Origin: Candidatus Thiosymbion ectosymbiont of Catanema sp. Cochon2018
Lineage (GTDB): Bacteria > Pseudomonadota > Gammaproteobacteria > Chromatiales > Chromatiaceae
Direction: 5' to 3'
Assembly: GCA_011392765.1 (NCBI GenBank)
Contig: WYCW01000003.1
Location: forward strand, 1-44,458
Length of the DNA: 44,458 nucleotides
A program made the translations under genes and the position numbers. The notes beneath the pieces are model-generated. The model ran no database searches. It was not told the origin of the DNA and was given only the letters and a program-made list of their open reading frames with translations. Each line of letters opens with the position of its first letter. The stretch's first letter is position 1. This document shows, in pieces, positions 1 to 16,452 of the stretch.

Positions 1-15
1 ATTAAGAATAGAAAT

Positions 16-46
16 AATCTGCGAAAATCTGCGTAATCTGCGGATA
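16..46. repeat. Palindromic repeat family A, right arm only
   Basis: One arm of a repeat found at least eight times in the window. The arm contains AATCTGCGTAATCTGCGGAT; the matching left arm would lie outside the window. A further short piece (AATCTGCGGATAA) sits at 157-169. No gene is visible in 1-212. Confidence 0.75.
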
Positions 47-94
47 AAAACAATGGGTGCAATACCCCCAAGTGCTACATAAGGAGATGGGAGT

Positions 95-157
95 TTTTGT
101 GCCGTGCACAAACTTGACTCATTGGTAAAGATCCGGGTCCCTCAAGGAATCCTAGTA
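95..157. repeat. Dispersed dyad element, copy 1
   Basis: This segment recurs with a few changes at 20265-20335. Both copies have a small TTTGTGC/GCACAAA dyad, then CTTGACTCATT and a shared tail GAGGAATCCTAGT or close to it. The function is unknown. It may be part of a repeat or a hairpin. Confidence 0.55.
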
Positions 158-212
158 ATCTGCGGATAAGGCCATTACTGACAGTTCTGACCGCAGTATC
201 GACAAGAGCCCG

Positions 213-425
213 TCAATGACGACCGTCTTTTTCTTCGGGTGTCGGTGGAACGTGGCCGTCTCCGGTAGACTCCGAGAGGCGGTGGCCCTCATTGAACCAC
301 TCGCCGAGGTCGATCAACCGGCAACGCTCACTACAGAAGGGCCGCCACTCGGATTCCGGAACCCAAGGAACGGGCTTGCCGCAATTGGGGCAGACAACCG
401 TCTTGGGAATCGTGCCAAGACGCAT
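213..425 (-). CDS. yacG: DNA gyrase inhibitor / zinc-binding protein YacG
   Basis: A 70-residue protein. A CPNCGK motif near residues 12-17 and CSERC near 31-35 give four cysteines that bind one zinc. They are followed by the family signature RLIDLGEW. The C-terminal third is polar and rich in Glu, Asp and His, as is usual in YacG. Known family role: a small zinc protein that binds GyrB and inhibits DNA gyrase. The ATG start lies 13 bases after the zapD stop, so the two genes are probably one transcript, as in the coaE-zapD-yacG arrangement of Gammaproteobacteria. Length and motifs are normal. Confidence 0.93.
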   Translation of the reverse strand: MRLGTIPKTVVCPNCGKPVPWVPESEWRPFCSERCRLIDLGEWFNEGHRLSESTGDGHVPPTPEEKDGRH

Positions 426-438
426 GGCGGCGGGTCGA

Positions 439-1206
439 TCAGAAGACGCAGCAGGTGAGGGTAAAGGTCGTGTCTTGGTGCCAGGGGACGGGTTGCTCAG
501 TCTCTCCCATGTCCATAAAGCGGATACTGAAGCGGGTTTTGTGGCCGCTGACTTCGGGAAAAAGGTGGTTGTTGTCCTTCAGAGTGACACGCAACAATTG
601 GGCCGGGGTCTGGGGGCTCAAAGTTTCTTGGAAAAAGCCGGCGGCGGCGGTTACCTCGCGCGGCGCGGCACTGGTGCGAACCAAAGAAAGGGCTAAGGTG
701 ATCGCGTCGCTCACCGGCTGTAAGTTTTGTACCCAGTCGCGCAGCTGCTGTTGACGCAACTCCGGCGGCTGCCGCAACCAGTAGTGGTATTGAGGTAGAT
801 CGAAGCTGCAGGTGCCGCCGGGTATGCTGCTACGCTTGGCGATGCCCTTGAGGAAATCGTCCTGGCGCAAAGACTGCCCGATCGGCCCGGTCAGTTCGTA
901 CAAACCGGAGGTGGCCTGCCGGAGGTCATCAAGGGTCTTCCCCAGGGTCTCCGAATCTACCTCAGGTCCGTGCTGTACTCGCTTCAGCGCGCCGCTGTTG
1001 CGGTCCAACTCCTTCAGCAGCTCGGTCTTGATGTCTGTCCGGGCAGTGATGGCGAGGATGTCCAGGAGCCCTTCGACCGCCACCCGCGACATCCACAGGT
1101 CTTCCTGCGGGAGAAAATGGGCGACCTTTTCGAGTAGGTACTCAAGGCGCAGAAAGGTGCGGATCCTTTCGTTCAATGGGTGCTCGAAAGTCATGTTTGT
1201 GGGCAC
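439..1206 (-). CDS. zapD: Cell division protein ZapD
   Basis: A protein of 255 residues beginning with the family signature (T)[16 protein letters not shown]. It contains [10 protein letters not shown] near residue 150 and [10 protein letters not shown] near residue 220, and it ends in a beta-rich C-terminal domain, as in ZapD (formerly YacF). Known role: it binds the FtsZ C-terminal tail and bundles FtsZ filaments at the division ring. The reading frame opens with GTG at 1206 and has an ATG four codons later at 1194. The GTG matches the usual N-terminal length, but neither start has a strong ribosome-binding site. It is followed at once by yacG. Confidence 0.92.
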   Translation of the reverse strand: MPTNMTFEHPLNERIRTFLRLEYLLEKVAHFLPQEDLWMSRVAVEGLLDILAITARTDIKTELLKELDRNSGALKRVQHGPEVDSETLGKTLDDLRQATSGLYELTGPIGQSLRQDDFLKGIAKRSSIPGGTCSFDLPQYHYWLRQPPELRQQQLRDWVQNLQPVSDAITLALSLVRTSAAPREVTAAAGFFQETLSPQTPAQLLRVTLKDNNHLFPEVSGHKTRFSIRFMDMGETEQPVPWHQDTTFTLTCCVF

Positions 1207-1262
1207 GATCGCTTCCCAGGGTGATTGGCAGCGGGTGGGTGAAGGTAATCTGTCGCAGCCGG

Positions 1263-2012
1263 TCAGGCACCCACCACCGCCATGATATCGTCGGAGATAT
1301 CCGCATTGTGGTAGACCTCCTGAACGTCGTCCAGATCCTCCAAAGCATCCACCATCTTGAGTAGCTTCTCGGTAGTCTCCCGGTCGAGCTCGACCTGCGT
1401 GGAGGCGTTGAAGGTCACCTCGGCGACTTCGGTGTCGAAACCCGCCCCGGCCAAGGCTTGCCTGACGGCGGCAAAATCCTCCGGGGTCGTAATCACATCC
1501 AGGGAACCATCATCGTTGACCACCACGTCTTCCGCCCCGGACTCCAACGTTACCTCCATGACGACATCTTCGTCGGTGCCGGGCGGAAAGCCGATAACCC
1601 CCTGCTTGGTGAACAGGTAGGACACCGAACCATCCGTGCCTAGGTTACCACCATGTTTGACGAAACCGTGACGAATTTCTGCGGCGGTGCGGTTGCGGTT
1701 GTCGGTCATACAATCGACCATGACCGCGATACCGCCCGGGCCATAACCTTCGTAGCGGATTTCGTCATAGCGCTCTCCCTCACCTCCCCCGGCCCCGCGT
1801 TTGACAGCGCGGTCGATGGTATCTTTGGGCATGTTGGCGCCGAAGGCCTTGTCTGTCGCCAGGCGTAGTCGCGGATTTGCGTCCGGGTCTCCCCCCCCTT
1901 CGCGGGCCGCGACCGTGACTTCACGGATCAGCTTGGTCCAGATTTTGCCGCGCTTCTTGTCCTGGGCCGCCTTGCGGTGCTTGATATTGGCCCATTTGCT
2001 GTGCCCCGCCAT
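1263..2012 (-). CDS. yebC: YebC/PmpR/TACO1-family regulatory protein
   Basis: A protein of 249 residues starting [21 protein letters not shown], the hallmark N-terminus of the YebC family. It continues with the conserved [21 protein letters not shown] segment (from about residue 90) and the GSVSYLF region. Members act either as DNA-binding regulators or as translation factors that relieve ribosome stalling on proline stretches. Which applies here cannot be told from sequence. In many genomes yebC lies next to ruvC; here it lies between rpoC and zapD. ATG start; normal length. Confidence 0.93.
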   Translation of the reverse strand: MAGHSKWANIKHRKAAQDKKRGKIWTKLIREVTVAAREGGGDPDANPRLRLATDKAFGANMPKDTIDRAVKRGAGGGEGERYDEIRYEGYGPGGIAVMVDCMTDNRNRTAAEIRHGFVKHGGNLGTDGSVSYLFTKQGVIGFPPGTDEDVVMEVTLESGAEDVVVNDDGSLDVITTPEDFAAVRQALAGAGFDTEVAEVTFNASTQVELDRETTEKLLKMVDALEDLDDVQEVYHNADISDDIMAVVGA

Positions 2013-2060
2013 TGCCTACCCCGCTACCAGGATTTTTTAACTGACCCGCATTTTTTAATA

Positions 2061-2083
2061 AAGGGTCCGCTGTGCGGACCTTC
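2061..2083 (-). terminator. Possible rho-independent terminator after rpoC
   Basis: GGTCCGC (2064-2070) pairs with GCGGACC (2074-2080) across a three-base loop, about 40 bases beyond the rpoC stop. Read on the minus strand the hairpin is followed by TTTATT, a short and imperfect T run. It fits as the end of the rpoC transcript before yebC, but the weak T tract lowers certainty. Confidence 0.45.
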
Positions 2084-2124
2084 TAAATGTCAATACTGCC
2101 TAACCACCGGCCACTAATCACCGA

Positions 2125-6660
<4,536 letters not shown>

Positions 6661-6780
6661 TTTGATGCCTCCGGAATGGATAGCCCGAGGTTGACGTGCC
6701 CAGGAATAAGGGGACTAACATCTGTGCACGGATTCTGGAAATGAAGACTACGAATTACGCGAATCCACACGAATATTCCT
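6661..6780. other. rpoC upstream region with partial family C repeat
   Basis: This stretch holds the rpoC Shine-Dalgarno (GGAGG) and, at about 6741-6776, one arm of the family C repeat (ACTACGAATTACGCGAATC). I see no convincing sigma-70 promoter for rpoC here, although one is expected given the split operon. Confidence 0.5.
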
Positions 6781-6914
6781 AAAGGCGGATATCTCCTTCC
6801 GTTTTCAGGTAATCGGCAGTGTCGTAACGGCTAAATTTTTCAGCCCTTCCACTCCGCAGCAAGCTTCTTGGCTTCAGTAATGTCATTTTGTTGCGTGCGT
6901 CTGTCTCCACCGCA
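6781..6914 (-). pseudogene. Remnant of a COG3657/COG3636 toxin-antitoxin pair
   Basis: Bases 6914-6840 (minus strand) encode CGGDRRTQQNDITEAKKLA and then AEWKG-stop. This is the typical C-terminus of a COG3657 RelE/HigB-like addiction toxin. A second, overlapping frame then reads KFSRYDTADYLKTEGDI and stops near 6779. That resembles the N-terminus of a COG3636 antidote protein, which usually reads as an aromatic-Asp-Ala-Asp-Tyr-Leu motif. So the end of the toxin and the start of the antitoxin survive in the right order and overlap, while the outer parts are gone. Family identification is from memory of conserved motifs. Confidence 0.6.
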
Positions 6915-7094
6915 CATGTATCAACTGTAATTGACAAGACTCGCGATGTCAATTGTGATCGACATTTCAAATCTTGGCACGACCTACTTTTCCGATGCCT
7001 AGCGCCAAGCCAACCCGGCGCCCAAAATGCGCCGGCACTTTGAGCGGCCGGAATTGAGCGCCGATTTGTATCTCATTATCTCTCACACATTCCC

Positions 7095-7294
7095 GTCTAA
7101 CGTTTGTATTAGCCACCGAGGAATGAGGTCGGCTGAAAGCCTTTGTCAAGTGATTATTTCCGTTTAAAGCTATTAAGTACCTTCTCATTGTTATCAAAAA
7201 GATAACTTGGAATTGTGGTATCCAAGTATGCCATCGATTTCATAAATTAAAGGTTAGCAGCTTTTGCCGATCGCTTTCAATTATTCTGTTAGGC
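7095..7294 (-). other. attC-like recombination site after hicA (tentative)
   Basis: On the minus strand GCCTAAC (7294-7288) lies six bases after the hicA stop and GTTAGAC ends at 7095. These match the integron core sites R'' (RYYYAAC) and R' (GTTRRRY). At 200 bases this is long for an attC site and I cannot see a clean stem, so only the core motifs support it. Just beyond the R' motif (7094-7066) lies a second copy of the sequence that leads into hicB, including ATGAGATACAAA. Confidence 0.35.
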
Positions 7295-7300
7295 GAACCC

Positions 7301-7513
7301 TCACAGTAGCTTACGGAATTTCTCATTGGTCAGACCTGCATCACGAGCTATGTTCCCCATTGTGATTGCGTTGACTGGGTTGTGCCGAGGAATCGTTACA
7401 ACATGGATTCCATCCGTCATCACAATATGTTTGCCCTGGCGTGCTACCTTGAAACCTACTTTCTTCAAAACCCGTACTGCATCGAGGTGATTCACGCCGG
7501 GCAATTTAGGCAC
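7301..7513 (-). CDS. hicA: Type II toxin HicA (mRNA interferase)
   Basis: A protein of 70 residues. It has the HicA double-stranded-RNA-binding-like fold pattern: a lysine-rich start (VRVLKKVGF), then GKHIVMTDG with the catalytic histidine near residue 29, then the conserved IPRHNPVNAITMGNIARDAGL. Known role: ribosome-independent cleavage of mRNA, neutralised by HicB. It starts with GTG two bases after the hicB stop, so translation is probably coupled. The module is intact, unlike the neighbouring toxin-antitoxin genes. Confidence 0.92.
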   Translation of the reverse strand: MPKLPGVNHLDAVRVLKKVGFKVARQGKHIVMTDGIHVVTIPRHNPVNAITMGNIARDAGLTNEKFRKLL

Positions 7514-7515
7514 GG

Positions 7516-7707
7516 CTACACCTCCACTTCGCAGACTATTTTATCTCGACTTAGTTCTGCAACGACTGCCAGGTATTCAGAGATAGCATCCTCAATGTTC
7601 TCTATGGCTTCCTGTTCCGTAGAACCTTGGGAATGGCAACCTGGCAATCCTGGAACTGAAACCGCAAACCCATCATCAGATTTTTCCAGAACAACTTTGT
7701 ATCTCAT
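7516..7707 (-). CDS. hicB: Type II antitoxin HicB
   Basis: A protein of 63 residues of the short HicB type. It starts MRYKVVLEKSDDGFAVSVPG, then LPGCHSQGSTEQEAIENIEDAI, the partially degraded RNase H-like fold of HicB antitoxins. It lacks the C-terminal DNA-binding domain of longer HicB proteins. It sits upstream of hicA in the same operon, the usual order for this subtype. The first ~15 bases of the gene and its leader are duplicated at 7066-7094. Confidence 0.92.
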   Translation of the reverse strand: MRYKVVLEKSDDGFAVSVPGLPGCHSQGSTEQEAIENIEDAISEYLAVVAELSRDKIVCEVEV

Positions 7708-7729
7708 TGTCTCTTACACATTATTCCCC

Positions 7730-7814
7730 GTCTAACACCAAGCATGAGGGGTCCACCTCACGAAGCCTGTAGGGCGTAGCGGAAAATGCGTCCCTCTCCA
7801 TGGTTTTGTTAGCT
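7730..7814 (-). other. attC-like recombination site after the radC remnant
   Basis: On the minus strand AGCTAAC (7814-7808) and GTTAGAC (7736-7730) bound 85 bases with imperfectly complementary arms (CATGGAGAGGG versus CCCTCATG plus extra bases). The TAA stop of the radC remnant lies inside AGCTAAC. This is the usual position of an integron attC site relative to its cassette gene. Confidence 0.5.
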
Positions 7815-8182
7815 TTGTTTGGGCAAATATTCATATGCTTTCTTAGCTAAATTCCTGTAGGACATTCGCCGCATGTGGCTAGACTCTATAACTACCGCAT
7901 GACCAAGATCATTGAGATCGGTAAGATGATGAGATGTTCAATGACCTCCGCCTTTATTATTATGTGGCCTACCTGGATAAGACGATCGGTTATATCTTTA
8001 GTCTTTTTGGGATAGCCTGAGCTCACCGGATGGATGATTATGAACCAATATGGTTTTGACCGCATTTTTCTGAACCGCCACCCGAAAGACATTATCGACC
8101 TGATAATTTTTTCTTGATATGGCCGCGATATCTTTGCCAATGACTTTTGAGCATTTTTCTGGATTTTTATGGTATAACTCAC
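7809..8182 (-). pseudogene. relE 5' fragment fused to a frameshifted radC (JAMM) 3' fragment
   Basis: The first ~30 codons (GTG at 8182) encode SYTIKIQKNAQKSLAKISRP and continue with YQEKIIRS, a typical RelE/ParE toxin N-terminus. The GTG overlaps the relB stop. At about 8100 the sequence changes without a gap to a RadC-family frame. That frame has NVFRVAVQKNAVKTILV and then the JAMM motif HNHPSGE. After a one-base insertion (KD-stop) it runs on as DITDRLIQVG, EVIEHLI and finally YRNLAKKAYEYLPKQS-stop. A further lesion lies near the IIS/TDL segment. So this is a recombinant of two genes, and both parts are inactive. RadC proteins carry an MPN+/JAMM metal site of unsettled function. Confidence 0.75.
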
Positions 8183-8391
8183 TTAACCATACCACTCTCA
8201 ATTTCCTTGACTGCTTGTTCAAATGGAATGGTTTCGTCAGCTTCAGCTTCAGCTTTGGCTTTATCGTAGGCCCTAATATCATCTAATTCTTCCATCTCTT
8301 CGATTATGTTCTCCCATTCCGAATATGGAAGTATTACTGCTCTCCTATTTAAACTTTCGTCAACAATATAATCCGGATGAAGTTCTAACAT
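8179..8391 (-). CDS. RelB-type antitoxin (toxin partner truncated)
   Basis: An acidic protein of 70 residues: it starts MLELHPDYIVDESLNRRAV, then ILPYSEWENIIEEMEELDDI, with a Lys/Glu/Ala-rich C-terminal half. This pattern is common in small RelB-like antitoxins paired with RelE. The ATG start at 8391 is clear, and the end overlaps the relE start by four bases, as in a working module. Since relE is reduced to ~30 codons, this antitoxin is an orphan. It could still neutralise related toxins elsewhere, but that is speculation. Confidence 0.75.
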   Translation of the reverse strand: MLELHPDYIVDESLNRRAVILPYSEWENIIEEMEELDDIRAYDKAKAEAEADETIPFEQAVKEIESGMVK

Positions 8392-8434
8392 TAGTATCTC
8401 CGATGCTTAAATCGCCTCACTTGTATCTATCAAA

Positions 8435-8492
8435 AACTAACGTCATCCTTCACCCGCCGCGGTACACGGTCAGGTGGAAGGGTTGGTTAGGG
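8435..8492 (-). other. attC-like integron recombination site
   Basis: A 58-base site. CTAAC (8437-8441) pairs with GTTAG (8486-8490). Inside it CATCCTTCACC (8444-8454) pairs with GGTGGAAGGGTTG (8473-8485) if two unpaired G bases are allowed. A short GC-rich terminal loop lies between them. Extrahelical bases on one arm are the hallmark of folded attC sites. The TAA stop of the nuclease gene (8487-8489) lies inside the outer core box, as is common in gene cassettes. Best attC candidate of the window. Confidence 0.6.
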
Positions 8493-10414
8493 TCTTTCTT
8501 CATTCAATGTGAGGTTGTATCGTTTCAGTCGATCTACTTTCAATCGATCTGACAAGTCAGACGTTAGCGCGGTAATCCTGCCAGGCTCATAATTTTTCCA
8601 CTCGCGCACCTCTGACATGACTTTGCGAAACACATCGTCCCGAAGTCTATGTCCTAGCTGAATCCCAAAAACGCTTGGGAAAATCGATCTGAAACTCGTT
8701 CTCACGTCTTCACAATTTGGCGACATAGCGATAAAGTTTAAGATGTACTCGGGCCGCATTATGTACTTTGCTCTTTGTTTCCTTATAACTTTGCTTGTAT
8801 GCTTAAGAACCCTTGTTTGATTTGTTATCCACCAGGTTTTCAGGCCGTATTCCGTTGAGGTGGTTGTCTCCTTGTGTTTTGAGCGTAGTCCGTATATCCC
8901 GTAGACTTGCAAGGCCGTATTGTAAGCCAGCGCTTCATTTTTCTTGTCATCACTGGCAAGCATTGCATCTGCTAACGTTCTAACGTCATTTTCTGAAGAT
9001 GCCGACTCTAGTTCAGAATTTTCCACAAACGTAAGGCAGTATTCAGCTAGCAGGTAACGCTTCAGTTCGTCCCTGCCGTCTGGTCTTTCAATATTGGAAT
9101 ATGTAATAAACTGACCGAGACACGACTTCCAGCTTTTAACCCGTCCTTCTTGCTTTGCATAGAAGTAAGATCTAATCAGTATTTTTCCGCTATTTCTAGA
9201 TATCTCCCTTGTAATATATGGTTCTACCTCGGTGAAATAATTAATGAATTCGTAGTATGTTCCTCTTATGTGAGTATAAACTTCCTCAAGAACACATTCC
9301 GACAGGAGCATTGAAACTCCAGATGCCGATGCCATCTTGAGAAGATTGCGGGCAACTTGATTCTCTTCGTTCAAATATCGCTCAGAAAGTGCTTTCACTA
9401 TGATGTCGCTTCCTAGAAACAACCGAAACGATGCGCTCATCGTACTAAAGTATTCAATTACTCTTGGTTCAGCTTGGAGCGTAAACAGAAGGACATATGT
9501 CCTTGAAAGATTTGTCAAGTATTCACGCGGGCTTGGTGACCCATGATAAAAAACCTTTCTTATTATCGTTTCGATATAATCTCGGTATTGTTCTATATAG
9601 CTCCCAGTAACCCTAGAATTAACTATCGCGTCATCAATACAATCCACTACAACTGGAGGGGCTTCTGTTTCTTCTTCTGCGAATAGAAAATGAGCAAACA
9701 GAAGACCTTGCTTTTCAAATATTGAATGAACTACATTACTGCTTAGCCCGGCAACTGTTTCATACTCACCATCATCTGCGTCAAATAAATCTGCTGCGAG
9801 CAGTTTTAGTTCTTCGGCAAATTTTATCTTCAAGCTTTCATCGGTTTGGTTTTCTTTTTTTATGACTAATCTCGTTTCATAGGGAAGGCAATACTTTTTC
9901 TCTTTTCTATACCACCTAACTTCTCTTCCAGCTTCGTCCTTTGTTCTCAATTTATCTAATCTTTGTCGGATATGACCTTTAAGAAGCTTTAGGCTCCACG
10001 GAAACCTATCAAAAATCCGCTCTCGTATTTGTTCCTCTGTCATAAAGATACCTTTTTCTGGATCGGTATCAGATAGTGCCCAAAGGATCATGCTGTCTGT
10101 CAGTGAATGGACAAGCTTTCTATTTCCAAGCCTGTTTGTCACTTCATGTTGCAGAAAAACGAATGCTGACGGGTCTTGTACATGTCGCGAACTCGATGGT
10201 TTTCTTGCCTGGTGAATTGGTAGTAAATACGGCTTTTCCCACATTCATATATTCCGTCTGCAGCACCGTCGCTGAGTCCGCCAACCGGAATAAAATCTCG
10301 TCCTTCAAGCACAGACAAAAAATCTTGCGCGAATCGCTCAAAGGCGAAACCTTCAACTTTATCCAAAGCTACCTTGATTAACTCTGGATGAACGTTTTCT
10401 ACCGTGCTTACCAT
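8487..10414 (-). pseudogene. Large PD-(D/E)XK nuclease-domain protein, frameshifted or internally deleted
   Basis: The first frame (ATG 10414) encodes about 80 residues: AFERFAQDFLSVLEG, GGLSDGAADGIYE and RIYYQF. This matches the E...D-G-(A)-D-G...Q pattern of restriction-endonuclease-like (PD-(D/E)XK) N-terminal domains, often followed by QENHR. That frame stops near 10139. The rest of the protein (about 560 residues, starting near FLQHEVTNRLGNRKLV) is open in another frame down to 8487. The two frames overlap between 10244 and 10139. In relatives I would expect some tens of residues between QENHR and the next domain, so an out-of-frame deletion is more likely than a single base error. The C-terminal part is alpha-helical, AT-rich and unrecognised. 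The context suggests a defence gene. If re-sequencing restores the frame it would be one protein of ~640 residues. Confidence 0.6.
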
Positions 10415-10498
10415 CGAGACTCCATGCGTTTGCTTGCCCTAACAGATGGAATGGACCGACACCTATTTTTCCGACGCTATACTTACGCCAGTCTAGCC

Positions 10499-10582
10499 TA
10501 GTTTCGATTGATGTTATAAATTCATAACCTCTGGTTGGCTCTCACTCTCCAGCGTCAAAACTAGCAGCATCAATCGAAACTA
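10499..10582. repeat. Perfect 15-bp inverted repeat
   Basis: TAGTTTCGATTGATG at 10499-10513 is the exact reverse complement of CATCAATCGAAACTA at 10568-10582, with 54 bases between. It lies in the gene-free 10415-10725 stretch upstream of the nuclease gene. It could be a transposon end pair, a hairpin or an operator. Nothing else in 10415-10725 looks coding. A 7-bp hairpin CAAGTCG/CGACTTG at 10700-10725 follows the higA stop. Confidence 0.7.
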
Positions 10583-10725
10583 ACTACTAGCACGCTATCC
10601 GGACGAACAAGCTACCTCTTTCCGCATCCGATCCACCCCACCGCCGCTAAGAAAGGCGAATTCTTTCATAATTTCCGGAGCGTGGGAGTCAGCTCGGATC
10701 AAGTCGCCGGCCGTAAAACGACTTG

Positions 10726-11021
10726 TTATGCAGCAGACAGCTTCAGTTTCTTTATACTCTCGATATCTACTTTCTTCTTTGCATGCCATAGATCATAGTG
10801 ATCTTGCATGGTGAGCCAACTTTCAAGTGATCTTCCAAGTACTTTAGATAATCGAAGCGCCATTTCCGGCGATATATATTCCTGTCTCCATTCAACAATC
10901 TATTTAAAGTCGATAGAGGCACACCTAAACTATCCGCAACCTTTCTGACACTTAGATCAAAAGGGCTCATATACGTTTCCTGGATGAATTCACCAGGATG
11001 TGGTGGATCATGCATGCTCAT
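10726..11021 (-). pseudogene. higA: HigA-family antitoxin, frameshifted
   Basis: The N-terminal half reads MHDPPHPGEFIQETYMSPFD, then LSVRKVADSLGVPLSTLNRLLNG. This is the XRE helix-turn-helix of HigA antitoxins, which bind their own promoter and neutralise HigB. After GDRNI a two-base TA duplication (AATATATATCG) throws the frame. In the corrected frame the protein continues SPEMALRLSKVLGRS, LESWLTMQDHYDLWHAKKKV, and ends IKKLKLSAA with TAA at 10726, which is standard for the family. No higB is left upstream, only the 11034-11118 stretch. The start is ATG at 11021 or 11015. Confidence 0.85.
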
Positions 11022-11118
11022 TGGATTGCACATTGCTCAGGTTACGGCGTGTTCGACCTGGCCGGAACACACCGACATCGCAATGCACATCTCATCCAGC
11101 CTATGGACCACCTTGTGT

Positions 11119-11190
11119 TATCCGCAGATTACGCAGATTTTCACAGATTCGTTCGTTTTTCATCTGCGAGAATCTGCGTAATCTGTGGAT
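11119..11190. repeat. Palindromic repeat family A, complete
   Basis: Left arm ATCCGCAGATTACGCAGATT and right arm AATCTGCGTAATCTGTGGAT flank an AT-rich centre and form a hairpin of about 70 bases. It sits 18 bases beyond the rpoB stop. No T tract follows, so a terminator role is possible but not evident. Confidence 0.85.
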
Positions 11191-11208
11191 TTAAAACATG
11201 ACCGAAGC

Positions 11209-15387
<4,179 letters not shown>

Positions 15388-15431
15388 ACTGCCTTCCTCT
15401 AATGATGCGGTTCGTTTAATGCTACGTGACT

Positions 15432-15499
15432 GGAACCACGAATAAACACGAATGAACACAAATTACGGTTCGTGTCTATTCGCGTCCATTCATGGTTCT
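15432..15499. repeat. Palindromic repeat family B
   Basis: The GGAACCACGAATAAACACG arm pairs imperfectly with CGTGTCTATTCGCGTCCATT plus CATGGTTC. It lies directly upstream of the rpoB start. The same family is at 16357, 20171, 31538, 43137 and 43738. Confidence 0.8.
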
Positions 15500-15561
15500 T
15501 CGATGCGGTTCGCTACGGGCGTCCCTGCCTGCCAGCTCGCCACATCCTACGTGCTGAAGAG

Positions 15562-15624
15562 AAAACTACAAATTACCCGAATTGGCGCGAATCAATCCGC
15601 GAGGATTCGCGTGATTCGTAGTTT
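15562..15624. repeat. Palindromic repeat family C
   Basis: AAAACTACAAATTACCCGAA pairs imperfectly with GATTCGCGTGATTCGTAGTT. It lies in the 475-base rplL-rpoB gap. Two inverted repeats thus fill the region where a transcript attenuator is usually found, and I see no separate attenuator. Other copies are at 6741 (partial) and 39458. Confidence 0.75.
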
Positions 15625-15861
15625 TTTCTCTTGTTGGCCGCAATGCGCACAAGCTATTCGGCAGCCCGTAGGTTGGGCAAAGGGCCAGGGACCTGCTCCC
15701 GCCTGCGACGGGTAACACGTGCTCCTTTCGTTAAGCGGAGTCGAGAACACACGGTTGAGAAGTCCCCTGGAAGGGATTTTTCAAGGCCCCTTTAAGACGC
15801 ACGCCAGCAGGCTATTGACTGCCGGCGCAACATGCAGGCGAACGCCGGAGACAGCAGCGAG

Positions 15862-16242
15862 TTACTTGATTTCGACCGTCGCGCCGGCCTCTTCCAACGA
15901 CTTCTTCGCCGCTTCGGCCTCGTCCTTGGGCACCCCTTCCTTGATGGTGTTCGGGACGCCTTCCACCGCCTCCTTCGCCTCCTTCAACCCCAGCCCGGTG
16001 AGGGCGCGGACGGCCTTGATCACGGCGACCTTGTTGGAGCCGAAGGACGCCAGCACTACATCGAACTCGGTCTTTTCCTCCTCCGGAGCAGCCTCACCAC
16101 CACCGCCGGCGGCAGGAGCAGCGGCCACGGCAGCAGCAGCGGTCACGCCGAACTTCTCTTCCATGGCACCGATCAGCTCTACGACCTCCATCACGGTCAT
16201 GTTGGCGACGGCGTCCAGTATTTCTTCTTTTGAAACGGCCAT
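15862..16242 (-). CDS. rplL: 50S ribosomal protein L7/L12
   Basis: A protein of 126 residues. The N-terminal dimerisation domain starts [20 protein letters not shown], followed by an Ala/Gly-rich hinge ([21 protein letters not shown], residues ~36-56). The C-terminal factor-binding domain reads [20 protein letters not shown] and [20 protein letters not shown]. It forms the ribosomal stalk with L10 and recruits GTPases such as EF-Tu and EF-G, which are encoded nearby. ATG start; usual length. Confidence 0.97.
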   Translation of the reverse strand: MAVSKEEILDAVANMTVMEVVELIGAMEEKFGVTAAAAVAAAPAAGGGGEAAPEEEKTEFDVVLASFGSNKVAVIKAVRALTGLGLKEAKEAVEGVPNTIKEGVPKDEAEAAKKSLEEAGATVEIK

Positions 16243-16356
16243 TTGATGTCTCCTGAATCGGAATCTTCTTTGTTTGATAGGTTGCCCGAACCGACTGAGT
16301 GGCTAGTACAGATATGCGTATTTACCGGAAACATCACGCAACCAATGTTTCGTCTG

Positions 16357-16418
16357 GAACCACGAATGAACACGAATCCACACGAATTTTCGTGTCTATT
16401 CGTGTTCATTCGTGGTTC
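16357..16418. repeat. Palindromic repeat family B, near-perfect
   Basis: The arms GAACCACGAATGAACACGAA and TTCGTGTTCATTCGTGGTTC are perfect complements. The element lies in the 210-base rplJ-rplL gap, between two genes normally separated by a few dozen bases. Confidence 0.88.
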
Positions 16419-16452
16419 TTAATGGTGTTTCCAGATTTTGTACGCAGATGTA

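Noticed and set aside
6967-7197. Minus-strand 76-codon open frame next to hicA
   Set aside because: It crosses the attC-like site and the duplicated hicB start and has no protein-like features.
10595-10789. Minus-strand 64-codon open frame
   Set aside because: Its first part is the out-of-frame end of higA and the rest is low-quality sequence; no ribosome-binding site.
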